Assembly (NCBI RefSeq): GCF_036669915.1
Contig: NC_089314.1
Coordinates: 25,665,220-25,729,219 of the forward strand
Length of the DNA: 64,000 nt
Direction of reading: 5' to 3'
DNA from: Pocillopora verrucosa
Lineage: Eukaryota; Cnidaria; Anthozoa; Scleractinia; Pocilloporidae
Each line of letters opens with the position of its first letter. Position 1 is the first letter of the stretch. Below, in pieces: positions 23,522-34,536 of the stretch. The position numbers and the translations under genes were made by a program. The notes under the pieces are model-generated. The model ran no database searches. It was given only the letters and a program-made list of their open reading frames with translations, and had not been told where the DNA came from.

Positions 23522-26045
23522 ACAGAGAAAAGGAACGAATATGCTGAAATGGAATCAAGTTACTTTGAACTTAGCAATAAGACTGTTTATTGAAGACTCT
23601 TTCGAAGCGAAATGAAACTTGAAATAACAAGAATTATTAAAAACAGTGACTATCAAAGGATGTTAAAACTCTTCGGTGACATATATCACGTTTAATTCAA
23701 CATGTTGACCTAAGCAGTTGAGGTAGTAGCCACTGATGAGCTATAAAAGCATAATAAATGTTTTTCTTGAGCAAAAGGAGCTGTTATAGCGGCGGCGAAA
23801 TCTCTCATCGTTTGAAATGGTACTATGATGTATCTTCTTCTCTCTTCGCTAGGGTGACCAGCTAAGGCTTACATGAAATACGAACAGTTTACGTACATCA
23901 CTTAATGCTAATCTAAGAAATGATCTCAACGCAGAATTGCTTACTAAAACTGTGGTTATCAAAAATATACTTTCCTGAGTTTCTACGTTGTTCCCTTAAC
24001 AGATATATATGCAGCATAAATACTGATCGTGTCTCACCATGTTTGCTTTCATTTCCATTTGCCTGAGGCAAATCCTGAAGTGGTAATCACTTCCTTTGAT
24101 ATGGATTCAATTCTTGGAAAACGCTATATGTATTCGTTTCGTAAGTTCTTGCATGGGCAACTCATTTTCAAGAGATAAATCTCAAAACACATATATTTAA
24201 ATGAAGGTTAATCCAATGGACACACCTCAGTAACTCGTGAATCACAGCTCTCATGCTGAAGTATTCACGTTCACAAACAAGGAGGTTATTCCTAGAAATT
24301 GAACTTTAACTATGGTGTAATTTGATGATAATTCGTCCCTTAATAAAGTCCAATCCTATGCATAAATTTCTTTCGGTGTCTTAGTGTAAAGAGACACTGT
24401 TTCACAACGGATGGCCCATGCAATTGTGTCAGCCAACCGTAAAGAACTTCAATACCACGCAATTCAAAATGAAGAAATTTTTGTGGCAAAACTTTCCAAA
24501 AACTTTATTGTAATTTTATAGTTGCAAAAAAGGTATAGACACAAGTTGCATATAGCATAAGCTAGTTGAGGCAAGTTGTGTGGAGAGAACAAAAGATTGA
24601 TAATTTATACCAGTAGTAAGCTTCTGGTACTAATGACATTCTCTTGAATGCCAGCTCGCCACAGCAAATGTCACACCTATCCTTTCTGTCAATAGTACCA
24701 ACCATATGTAGTGGGGTCACTTCACATCTCCCTAAACAGCAGAGAACATAATAGTTAATTCCAATCATCAGTCTCAATTAAGAAATAAAAATTGAAGGAT
24801 CAAGACTTATCTGGCAAAGTGAAATACAAGTCAAACTGGTTTGAAGACATTTTAACCCGAAATTCGGTTTTAAATATGACAGAAATACTATGGTTCACAT
24901 TCTAAAGAAACAAGGAGTTCCAGCCCCTTGAGTAATTATTCATTTGTTGTATCGCTCATCTCATGTTTTAAGAACCAGAGAAAGTTAGATAATTTTAATT
25001 TGCGAGTTTTATAGTACACTTCGACTCAAAATTCATTTCGTAAGGCAGAAGTATTCTACTGAAATAAACAAGATAGAATGAAGATGACGCCACCCGTTTC
25101 GAATAACACATGAACATGAAGAAAACGGCACCAGTTTAAACTCATCAGACAAAGCCCACGCATTTTTTTGAGGTAAATGAACTGGTTAGACCGAAAGCTA
25201 AATAAATAAACAATGAACTGACAGTGGTGAGGGATTTGGGGGCCATGTGATAAAACAAGTTCTACCGAAGTTTATCCTCTAGTTAGCCCTTCAAGCCCAA
25301 AAGGGCCATCAGAAAAATTCTCACCAAAACACAGCAACAAAATTAGATAAAACCGCAGATGATCGAGGCAAGACTATAAATGTTGTTAAGACACATGCCT
25401 ACGTACCAAGTACAACAGACTTGGAGAGCAAAATGGCCAAAGACAGTTATGAGCCACGACTTGGAAAATCCACCTCAACCTCCCAAAAACGAATTCGCCG
25501 AAGGCTGTAGAAAGAGCAACTCAATCCTGAAGCTGGAACATTTTTTTAAGCCTTGTGTCCAATGGGACAACAAAGAGAAAGAAGAGAAGATGTTATTTGA
25601 AGTGATTTGAAGCATGGGGGCCACCTCGAACTTAACGTAATTTTATTTCAAAGTTGAAGTAAAATAAGATCAAATTGTAAACTACCTTCTATTATCGTAA
25701 CGAATATCTCACGATCGCCTCCACACATCACTTCGTGATTCATAGAAGTAAGACATCAACATCTTAAGACTAACCTTTAAGGTTTGTAGTCTCATGTGCA
25801 CATCTTGATCGTCAGCAAATCAAATCTCAAACTTCAAGTTTTCGACCTTTTTTCGCGTTTTGTTCGCACTTTGATCATTAAAATATCCTCATCCGAAGAG
25901 CCAGAAAACTCCACAAGTTCTTAGGCGTCAAAAGGAGGTCATAGTCCCAGGCGTTCCTTGCGTAAACCGTGGAAACTGGGGATGAGAGAGCAGCAACTTC
26001 GGTTACTATTCGCTCTTCGTACACAACATAAATTTACAGAATGCT
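23522..26045. other. Spacer between kinase 4 and the Helitron-like remnant
   Basis: 3' flank of kinase 4 (AATAAA at 23753), then the right copy of the flanking direct repeat (24038-24128). A minus-strand 71-codon frame at 24562-24777 is cysteine-rich (DICCGELAF) but unrecognised. Nothing else is supported. Confidence 0.5.
24038..24128 (+). repeat. Direct repeat flanking kinase copy 4 (right)
   Basis: Partner of 22165-22262. By position it corresponds to the start of a further kinase unit whose coding part is no longer there. Confidence 0.55.
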
Positions 26046-27563
26046 GTGTTTTATGAAGTCCGCGTTGCAAAGATTCCTGTCTTATACGCTCATCTCAGAT
26101 ATAAATGCACACGATTTCGTGGTAGGCCCACACTAAATAATGTCGAGCGTTTCGGAATGGGCCGGTCCACGAACTCTTTAGCTGAAAAGCCAGGCAAATG
26201 CGCAAAGTTCATCATGACTAGTTCTCACGAGATAACAAATGACCCATATGCGAGTTCAAACCTCGAAATACTAGCAAAACTGTGACAGCCAATTTAACAA
26301 CAAACTGTGATGCGGAGACGAACACCTCACTTGCTGAGAAAATCAAGAATGTTCGTGAACACAACTTCGAAGGTGGCGCTAACGACAGCGAATTGGATAA
26401 GGATACTGACAGAATTAAGCAACTTGAATGGTAAGGTTGAATATCTGAGCTTAGCTCTTCCGTTAAATATCTTGTTTCTGTTATTGGTTTTTATAGGGTT
26501 CAATACTTGTAAAGTACGATTTGGTATTTCTTACACAATCACTATTATTGTACAAGCGATCGTGAATACTCTTGGTGACTGTGACCTACAAGAAAAAGTT
26601 GTCAATATGACTAATGTACATGAACATAATGATGTTACAGTGTCAATAAAAGTAAAACAATTCAGATCTCGTTGTGCAACGTCTGTATATTATAATCGTA
26701 CTCGTGCTGTGTGTGAATGCCATGGCTATAAACGTGATCGTGAACCAAGCAGAGTACTAGTGAGGATGTTAAAACGTCTCTCTCAGAAAATTAGAAAACT
26801 GCTAAGTTATGTACGGAGCCGTTTAGGTAAAAACGTACCAAATTCATCGAAAGTCCATGATCTTATTAAAAATAATGCAACATGAAAAAAAAACAAGAAT
26901 CAGGTTTGTACAAAAAAAATGAGAAGGAAACCAATTTTTAGAACAAGAAACGTTAACTCTTCGATGAGATATGTCTACAGTTCAAGTAGAGATAAACATG
27001 GAAAGAAATATCTCAAATACTTAAGGTTCCTTTTGTGAAATTTCCCATATAGTGAGTTCAAGGGTGTAACTCACAGAGGAAATTGTACAAAGAACAAGCT
27101 CTATAATGATATAGAGAAAACCCAGTTCCTTGTATGCACCTTGTGGATCCCAGGAAAACAATAAAAGCACCATATAGCCAGGGGGATGTTGTTGTATTTG
27201 GACAAAACCCTGGGCAATAATGTGTTGCAATGAGTTTATGTGCATTAATGTACCACAATATGAAAGGAATAGGCAATCCCAATGACTTGAAACAAATAAT
27301 GCATATTGGAAATCAACTACTAGTAAAGCAGTTTGTCACAATTATTAAGACAATCATTTTTACTGCTAACAGAATTACCATCAATGCTTACAGTACTAGA
27401 GGAAGATTATCAGCTAGAATACAATATAACATAACTGGTAAATTTGTCTAATCAAATTCAATTGCGCGAGTGTGCTTCATATTCCTATTGTGCACACTCT
27501 TGATGTCAGCAAACAAATCCCTTGAGAAAAAAAATTTTCCATGGGGTTGAAAATGTTATAAAA

Positions 27564-27721
27564 CAATTGGTTCATACGTCATCTGTGCGTTCATCGAGAT
27601 ATGAAGCACTTGGGAAGTTTGGAGAGCACTCAAGAAGCTGGAGTTGCGCATCTTTCATGCTCTCCAAACTTCCTGCGTGCTTCATATCTCGATGAATGCA
27701 CGCTGACGTATGAACCAATTG
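27564..27721. repeat. Fold-back element within the Helitron-like remnant
   Basis: Two arms of about 65 bases (27564-27628 and 27658-27721) are reverse complements at about nine-tenths of positions, around a 29-base loop. Both ends read caattgg/ccaattg. It interrupts the protease-like coding region just before a segment encoding NVHGEPTIEGYQYC, so it inserted after the Helitron-like element was in place. Confidence 0.8.
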
Positions 27722-28554
27722 GTAAGTGAAAGTTACCTTGGTAATGTCCATGGTGAGCCTACCATTGAGGGATATCAATACTGTATGGGCCTGAAGAGAG
27801 CTTTTGAGTCATTGATATCAGAATGATATAGGTCATATATTTTAGTGGTTGGATGCATTGCTGTGGGTATAAGTTACTGTGCTGATAATGGCCATTTTAA
27901 AGTGTTTGACTCACATGCTAGAGATGTTTATGGTAAAAGTCACACTCGAGGGACCTGTGGTCTATTAGATATATCATCTACAGACAACTTAGCGAGTCAC
28001 TTTCAAAGTTTATATGGAGCAACTGATCTGTATGAACTAAAAGGTTAACAAATTACAAAATATGATGTGGCAATTAGCAGCAATGTAAGAGAGGTATTAA
28101 AGAGATATCAAGTCAACACAAGTGTTAAAAAGACCACTGTTTTGCAGTAGTTCTTTATTTTACCTTACTTAGTCATTTCACCTTGTAATTACTAGAACCC
28201 AAATACCTTAAATGCAATTATCAAAAATGGATCTCAGCTTAACAATACAATGCAGAGTAAGTACTACTTAATATCTGTTACCCTGCTTGACAGTGTTACA
28301 ATTTTTGGCACTAACATAAATGTACACATGAATGAAGTAAGTCACAGAGAATCAAGTAATTTAACTGAAAGCAGAATATCTTAAGATGCCTTGATCTTAA
28401 GGAACCACACTGGGAAAACAAGCTTTTTAATGTGGATTTCAAGTTACTGTATAGCTTTTATTTATCAACAAAATACAAAAGTAAAGCAATTGTTTTCTCC
28501 TCTGACATAAGAAGACAGTCATTCACCTGCAATGAAACAGACAATACACATTTG

Positions 28555-28720
28555 TCGTGTAGATAATCTAGTAGAGGAAATTAATAATATTATTCAAAAT
28601 AAACAGGAATGTCAGACTATGGAATATGATATGCAATTTATTTGCTGTTCATGTAAAATTACTGAAATTGAAAGGAAACGCATCTTGAGAAAACACAGAA
28701 AAAAAACATATGCATGACAG
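28555..28720 (+). repeat. Direct repeat inside the Helitron-like remnant (left)
   Basis: About 160 bases repeated at 29117-29275, encoding NLVEEINNIIQNKQEC in this copy. Both copies are followed by similar words (atgacagcat..cctgtt). An internal duplication about 560 bases apart. Confidence 0.75.
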
Positions 28721-29116
28721 CATGGAACCTGTTACCAATTGGTGTATTCCGTATTGTTTTCTGTATTGCCAGTTATTCAATCTGTTTTAGCTCAGTTGCT
28801 TGGCAAAGCAGTGGTCGTAACAATGAGTATCCCATGAACAAAATAAAAGAGAAACATGTTTCATACATTTGTACAAGGCCATACAGATTGATGAGTGGGA
28901 TAACATCATGATTATTAATAATTGAAAAAAATAAACAAGTTTCTGGCTGAAACAAATTTTGGCAGTTGCATTAATGTGTATTTACTGATGCCTTCAATGT
29001 TAATTATTTTGCAAATAAAGCAAGTTAACTTAAGTATCAAACTTAAACAAAGTATTCTTTGTTAGAGAGGCCTGTGGTTCTGGACAGAGGTTTTCTGCAA
29101 GTATTTACTCTTTGTG

Positions 29117-29275
29117 GATAATCTAGTAGAGGAAATTAATAATATTATTCAAATAAACAGGAATGTCAGACTATGGAATATGATATACAACCTATCTGCT
29201 GTTCATGTAAAATTACTGAAATTGAAGGAAACATTTCATGAGAAAATAGAGGAAAAAACATGTATGACAGCATAG
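29117..29275 (+). repeat. Direct repeat inside the Helitron-like remnant (right)
   Basis: Partner of 28555-28720, with small deletions. Only this copy leads into the recognisable DUF6570-type coding segment. Confidence 0.75.
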
Positions 29276-30656
29276 AGCCTGTTGCCAAAGAAAGGTTTCT
29301 AGAAGACATTTAAAGAAAATATTCAGCTATGGACGCTAGAAAGAAGAAAGGATTACTTTCTCAACTCAATGAGAAATTAGTGAAAGCCAGATCAGTTGAA
29401 TTGTGTATTAACCAGTTTAAGACGAAAATAAGAGAAGGCCCTCGTTTTATATGTACAGCCTTTCTGTACTGTCTATAATCGAATACTTTATAAGAAATCA
29501 GTAATTACATGCCTAGACAAGAAGTACCCTTGCCAAACATATTTCAATATCCAACCGTCATTTTGTGGAAAACAGTATATATGCAACACATGTCATTCAA
29601 AGGTCATAAAAGGAAATTTACCGTGTCAGGCTGTAGTGAATGGGAATATGTATGTGGATGAAATACCCACAGAACTATCCTCATTAGAAAAACTAGGACA
29701 AATACGAATAGCTCAACAAATAGTATTTGAGAAGACCGTGGTCATGCACAAAGGACAACAGAGAAAAATTAAGGGTGCAATATGCAATGTACCAGTAGAA
29801 TGTGATCGGACATGTAATCAACTCCCTCATCCACCTGATAGATCTTGTATAATAATACTTATTTAGCTTAAAAGAAAGTTACAATCAAGAGGACATGTTT
29901 ATTTTCAAGCATCACGACCAGAGTTAATACAGCAAGTTCTTACCTGGCTCAAAGTACATAATCATTGTACAAAGATATACTAGTTGATATTAACAATATT
30001 GATAGAAACCTCACAACTTTATAAAATGATGCAGACGATAATGATACACATCAACAAGCTACATCAAACAATGTAACAACAGATAGTGGTCCTGCATTGG
30101 AGTATGATCGATGCAAGAGTAAATGATAAATTAAATAGTAACGAAGAAGAAAATGATGACCCCTTAAATGAATGTAGAGCCCCAGTATACGAGACATGCT
30201 TAGATTCAATTATACCAAACTATCCAGCGGTGAATGCTCAAGTAAAACGCTCGATACGAGGCCCAAGTGAACGCTACTCGATCGTCTAGTTTTCGATATG
30301 AATTCTCGGAAAACATTGCATTTTAAGACTGGGGGGGGGGTCTTCCGTTTACAACGAATTAATCCCTACCAAGGCAACTAAAACATATCCAAGCTTTGAA
30401 TAACGATACTGTAAGACTTCCTCTATTGAATATCCACCAGGTAAATTCATGCACGATCAAAATATTGCCTTCATACCGAGTACCATTGAAATAACACCAC
30501 CCCTGTAAGTTCCCTTGTGTCGAATCAATTGGCAACTTTGTTTTTTCCGAGAAATCAGAACCAACTGTTTCGCAGCGGCTGAACGCGGCGTTGTTTTCGT
30601 CAAATTGACATTTCGGATAAAAACAAAGAGAACAGTTGTGGCCTAAAAAACCCGAA

Positions 30657-31631
30657 ATGCAACAAGCCTGGATTGATCTTCCCCCAAGACTGCGTGTGGG
30701 CGACAAAACAGTGAGAGTTGAACAGCACCTTGGTAGTGGTGCATTTGGAGATGTCTACAAAGTAAGAGACGAGGCGCGCTCTAAAGTCTATGCCTTAAAA
30801 GATGTTCTTTGCCTAAACGCTTCACAAGTTCTTGATGCAATCCGTGAGGCAGTAACACTGTGCCAAATCTCTCACGAAAACATCATCGCCATAAAGGGAG
30901 CGGATCGGTTCGTCGACAATCAGAGCAACTTGCACATGTTCATTTTGACAGAGTATTGCGCGGGAGGAAACTTAAACGAACGCCTCGCTCGACCAAGCTC
31001 TGAACGAATCAACTGGAAGTGGATGAGTCAAGCTGCTGATGCTGTAGCCTACCTTCACAGAAATGACGTGGTTCACCGCGACCTAAAACCGGAAAACGTA
31101 CTTTTGAACGGACGTGGAAATGTTAAACTAGCCGACTTTGGCCTGGCTCGTGAGTACATCGCACTTAGACGAGTTGACGCGCGAAGAAACGATGGCTCGT
31201 GGATGCAAATGTTCGTACAATACTATATGGACTCCGACGTTGGCTCGCCGTACTGGTTAGCTCCTGAATGTTTCGCAGGTCACTACACAGAAAAAGCCGA
31301 TGTCTTTTCCCTTGGCCTGCTGTTTTTTGCCATCCTAGAACGAGATTACAAAGAAAGCAACGGAAAAATGTATTACGGTGCATTTAAACGTATTCGCGGT
31401 GTTGGAAAAGTTGGCCTTGGGGCTGCAATGGCAATGTACAATCCGGAAACTGACATAGCATTTTCCAGACGTGCACAGGGTTCCAGGGATGTACAGAGGT
31501 TAGTCATCGAGGCTTTACAGTACGATCCTGATGATCGACCGAGCGCTGTCGAGCTATGTAATAAGTTAGAAGAGACTGAAGACTTGGATCTGGAATGGCT
31601 CTTTAGGTTATTAAGTGAAGATTCCACATAA
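30657..31631 (+). CDS. Kinase copy 5 (block B), intact STK35/PDIK1L-like Ser/Thr kinase
   Basis: A 324-residue single-exon kinase. The frame opens from a TTG at 30636, but the ATG giving MQQAWIDLPP is the likely start. Motifs: GSGAFGDV (26-33), Lys48, helix-C Glu64, LTEYCAGG (97-104), HRDLKPEN (140-147), DFG (160-162), LAPE (201-204), GHYTEKADVFSLG, LERDY. The catalytic set is complete. The activation segment is long and holds QYYMDSDVG. The C-terminus is acidic (ETEDLDLEWLFRLLSEDST). This is the living relative of the broken copies in blocks A and C, which share its flanks. A 10-base G tract lies 326 bases upstream. The downstream 'ggttgcatgttgt' flank recurs at 14860 and 15509. Confidence 0.95.
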   Translation: MQQAWIDLPPRLRVGDKTVRVEQHLGSGAFGDVYKVRDEARSKVYALKDVLCLNASQVLDAIREAVTLCQISHENIIAIKGADRFVDNQSNLHMFILTEYCAGGNLNERLARPSSERINWKWMSQAADAVAYLHRNDVVHRDLKPENVLLNGRGNVKLADFGLAREYIALRRVDARRNDGSWMQMFVQYYMDSDVGSPYWLAPECFAGHYTEKADVFSLGLLFFAILERDYKESNGKMYYGAFKRIRGVGKVGLGAAMAMYNPETDIAFSRRAQGSRDVQRLVIEALQYDPDDRPSAVELCNKLEETEDLDLEWLFRLLSEDST

Positions 31632-32107
31632 GAATCACCATGACCTTATCGTTAGACCGTCAGCAAACAACACTTTACTTTCTTAAAACGGTAACCATGC
31701 TCAATTTATTTTCTGTTCAGACCCTTGTGGTCTGCAAGCTCACAATATTTTCACTTCCAAAATCCAAGAGGTTGCATGTTGTAAACTTCGAGCTTGGACA
31801 GCACACATTCCGTAAGGGGGCCACATGTCAAAAAAAAAACCTTGTTGAGCAAAAAGCCACTAAATAACTTTAGAAATTCGTCCTCATATGATTTATGGAT
31901 CACAAAATTCGTCGATGAGAACTTGCAAAACAACATATTCTAGCATTGTGTGAAAATTAATGTACACTATAACTGAATTGGAGGAAGGGAAGTGTAAACG
32001 AGTCTTTCTTTTGTGCAGTGACCGTTTTCAAACAGAGTAAAGTAATCTATTGGTAACGAGATAAGATCTTTTTGTGGATTGCTCAAGCAACATTTTTTTT
32101 TGTATAG

Positions 32108-32270
32108 GTAATCACATGATTTCGAGTGCAATTTGGAATAAGCACGAGTAAATTTTTTTAAAGACCAACAAAATTGTAAGAGCCCTACGGGCTCGTGCAA
32201 TTTGTGGTCTTTGAAAAAATTAACAAGTGCTTGTTTATTCCAAATTGCACGAGAAAAATCATGTGATTAC
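32108..32270. repeat. Fold-back element, 163 bp
   Basis: Arms beginning gtaatcacatgat and ending atcatgtgattac pair along nearly the full length. At the centre is the perfect hairpin gagccctacgggctc. Such a nearly complete palindrome is typical of a miniature fold-back transposon. Confidence 0.8.
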
Positions 32271-32503
32271 GTGTTAATAATATACATGGAAAAATTCGAG
32301 ATCGCTTATCAAAATTAAGTATAAGCAAAGCGCGCGTATCGAGTGCAAAAATAATTTATTCAAACGATCAAAACAATAATATGCAATGATATCTTCACAT
32401 CTTTAAGGCGCAAAAAAGTTGAAAGACCGGCTAAACAGTTCAAGGAATTGTTCAGTTTGTGTCCGAATCACTTTCGATGAAATGGAATCGTCGTTTCCGA
32501 GGT

Positions 32504-32716
32504 TTAACCATGTTTGTTTTTAATTTCGGCGTTGGATCGCTCGAGCAAAGTGTTAAGCTGGGTCTGCTCGTAATTTTCGATTTCCTTGGCAATTCCCTTC
32601 TCTAAACACCACTTTTTCCAAACCGACAACCAAACACAGTGCTTTTCACAGTGTTTTCGTTGTTTGAGGTTTTCAGCTGCGGTGGCGAAAGAAAACCTAC
32701 TTAAAACGCCGGCCAT
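32504..32716 (-). CDS. Short ORF resembling the N-terminus of DUF3504/Crypton-type proteins
   Basis: A 70-residue ATG-started frame inside the terminal-inverted-repeat segment. The region WKKWCLEKGIAKEIENYEQ followed by LNTLLERSNAEIKNKHG resembles the N-terminal helical part of Crypton-type tyrosine recombinase and KIAA1958/ZMYM DUF3504 proteins, recalled by pattern. The recombinase catalytic domain is missing and the frame ends in a stop at the point where the family continues. It is probably a fragment carried by the mobile element and not an independent gene. Confidence 0.4.
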   Translation of the reverse strand: MAGVLSRFSFATAAENLKQRKHCEKHCVWLSVWKKWCLEKGIAKEIENYEQTQLNTLLERSNAEIKNKHG

Positions 32717-33609
32717 TGTTTTGCTCGCAAATTTTCAAATTTTCAAATTTTGTTGCGACATCCAAGGCTCGCATTTGATTGGCTATCTGTGAGTTTCTTT
32801 GATTATTGACCAATCACAATGTCTGATTTGTTACTTTCTTTGCACTGAAATGACCCTCTTCTGCACTGAATTAACTCTCTTCTCCATTGAATTACCTGAA
32901 AACTACATCTATCTTAACCGACCAGAACTGAATAATTTTTCCATGTATATTATTACCAGTGAAATTCGTGCACGAATTTTCCCCTGAGGAAAGGGTGAAC
33001 GGGGATAGTAGATGAACTTTTCCTTCTCGTCTGCTAGCTTTGCATTAACTTTTTTAAAACAATTTTCCATCGCTGGAGTTCAAGTTCTCTAAAATTTTTC
33101 CAACCATTCCCGAACCTTTTCTAAGGTTCACCCTAACCTGTATGTGGTAGATTTTATAGGGGATGAAGAACGTTCTCATACATTCACGTAATGTGTTACT
33201 TTAAGGTAACACTACTTTACTGATGTGATAACTAAGGCAGCTAAAATTGAGCTAAGGTTAAAAAGGTAAATGAAATGTTCTTTTCAGTTTTATGCACCTT
33301 CCATGTATACAACGTTTGGTAATAAATGAACAAAATTGATCAAACGTTCTGTGGTTCAGTCACGTAGTGAATGACTGAGGTCTCCCGGTCTGTATTCAGG
33401 TGATAATTTTCCTAGTCTTTCCTGGAACTCTTTAGTGATTCATTCTCACAATCCTTCGAGACAAACTCGAAAGGGCTTACCGCACAAAGTCAACAATTAA
33501 TGTAACGAAGCCAGGGAAGCAAACGCCGACTTCAGTTTTGGTAATAACCTGAAAATTTTTTCATCACAACTTAACAATAGACATCGAGTCGATTGAGCCT
33601 CGATCTTAT

Positions 33610-33900
33610 GTGAGTCAAACCAATACTTTAAACAAATGCATTTCGATACAAAGGGCCTTAGCCTCTTCACCGGTTAAACCCTTTTCCTGGAAACGATATG
33701 TCGATGATGTTATTTCTGCGGTATCCGGAAATGAAGCGGAACGCCTCCTATCGCACTTGAATTCAGTGGAGCCGTCTATCCAATTCACACTCGAACGTGA
33801 AATGGATAGACATTTTCCCTTTCCTAATTTAAGTTTGTACAGAGGGGAACAGGGAAATTTAGAGACAAGTATCTATCTAGACAGGAGTGTCGAAACGTAG
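33610..33900 (+). mobile_element. Reverse-transcriptase scrap, Penelope-like
   Basis: The frame encodes the palm motif RYVDDVISAV, then HLNSVEPSIQFTLERE and LETSIYLDRS. This spacing (YVDD, HLN..I.FT.E, then a Y..R segment) is that of Penelope-like elements and not LINEs or LTR elements. Only this short piece survives and it is broken. It begins where the homology between blocks B and C ends. Confidence 0.6.
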
Positions 33901-33993
33901 GGGGGATTATTCTTGTACAAGTCACTTTTGATGTTGATCGCGACGTTCCGACTGTAATACTGCTAGGAGGGTCTGGATTGGGGGGGTACAAAT

Positions 33994-34070
33994 GTCAGTT
34001 TTCAGTTAAAATTTTGGCCATTTATCAGTTCTCAGTTAGATTTTAAGCCATTTGTCAGTTGTCAGTTAAA
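33994..34070 (+). repeat. Tandem repeat, 30-base period
   Basis: Three units starting at 33994, 34024 and 34054. Each is built from gtcagtt-tcagttaaa followed by a ..ttt..gccattt spacer. No coding content. Confidence 0.65.
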
Positions 34071-34536
34071 TGAGTTTTAACAATTAACTTGGCGAGTTAA
34101 TTATTACTTTCAGAACCTATATTTGGTTAAAAAGGCACATGTAGCGTAAACTCGAAAATTAAGTCGAGAATTAATACAATAAGAACTCCTTTTTTTTCAA
34201 TTCTGGAATGAAGTAATTCCAAGATCTTCCAATTGTTTTTTAGTCTTTGTTTGAAGGGTGTTTAAATAAGTTACAACTCTTCAGCACACAAACATCTGTT
34301 TTCCTGCGCGCAACATCGAAACATTTCTTTTCAACCACTTAGCCGGTCAAAATGTTGGAAAGAAGATCGTCAAAAACACAACAAACTTGTGAAGAGTCCT
34401 CTGGCACAATATATTGGTTTTATCTTTTGTTTTGTAATGCGTCGATTGCGATTGGCTCCGATGAAATGATCGGAAAGGAATGTTCTCTTGTTTACTTTTC
34501 AATTAGGTTATTAGAGATATTTACTGTAGTCTTACC

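Larger units (their letters stand above)
26046..30291 (+). mobile_element. Helitron-like element remnant
   Basis: Decayed coding DNA of a large rolling-circle (Helitron-type) transposon, plus strand. Two parts are recognisable. About 27000-28050 matches the protease-like domain of animal Helitron proteins, including GHFKVFDSHARD and RGTCGLLDI (frame 27845-28048), preceded by a MSLCALMYHN stretch. About 29460-30288 matches the N-terminal DUF6570-type region, with a CNTCHSK zinc knuckle-like motif, VDEIPTELSSLEKLGQI and KGAICNVPVECD. The Rep and helicase parts are absent. Many stops and frameshifts break the reading frame, so it is not active. The right end is cut at 30291, directly against the conserved upstream block of the next kinase. 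The family assignment rests on remembered sequence patterns. 26046-26990 is the least certain part. Confidence 0.65.
32101..32956. mobile_element. Composite insertion in block B
   Basis: Blocks A and C read straight from 'ggattgctcaa..ttttt' into 'gtgaaattc', whereas block B carries about 855 extra bases here. The insert has two parts: a 163-base fold-back (32108-32270) and a 681-base segment bounded by perfect 22-base inverted repeats (32275-32296 and 32934-32955). The latter holds a short minus-strand ORF. This has the structure of nested non-autonomous DNA elements. Confidence 0.75.
30292..33660 (+). repeat. Duplicated kinase block B
   Basis: Homologous to blocks A and C from the atatgaattctcgg word before the kinase to beyond the 3' flank. 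It holds the only intact kinase of the three blocks. The upstream part present in A and C (minisatellite and earlier) is missing, because the Helitron-like remnant abuts at 30291. An 850-base insertion absent from A and C lies at about 32101-32956. Confidence 0.85.
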
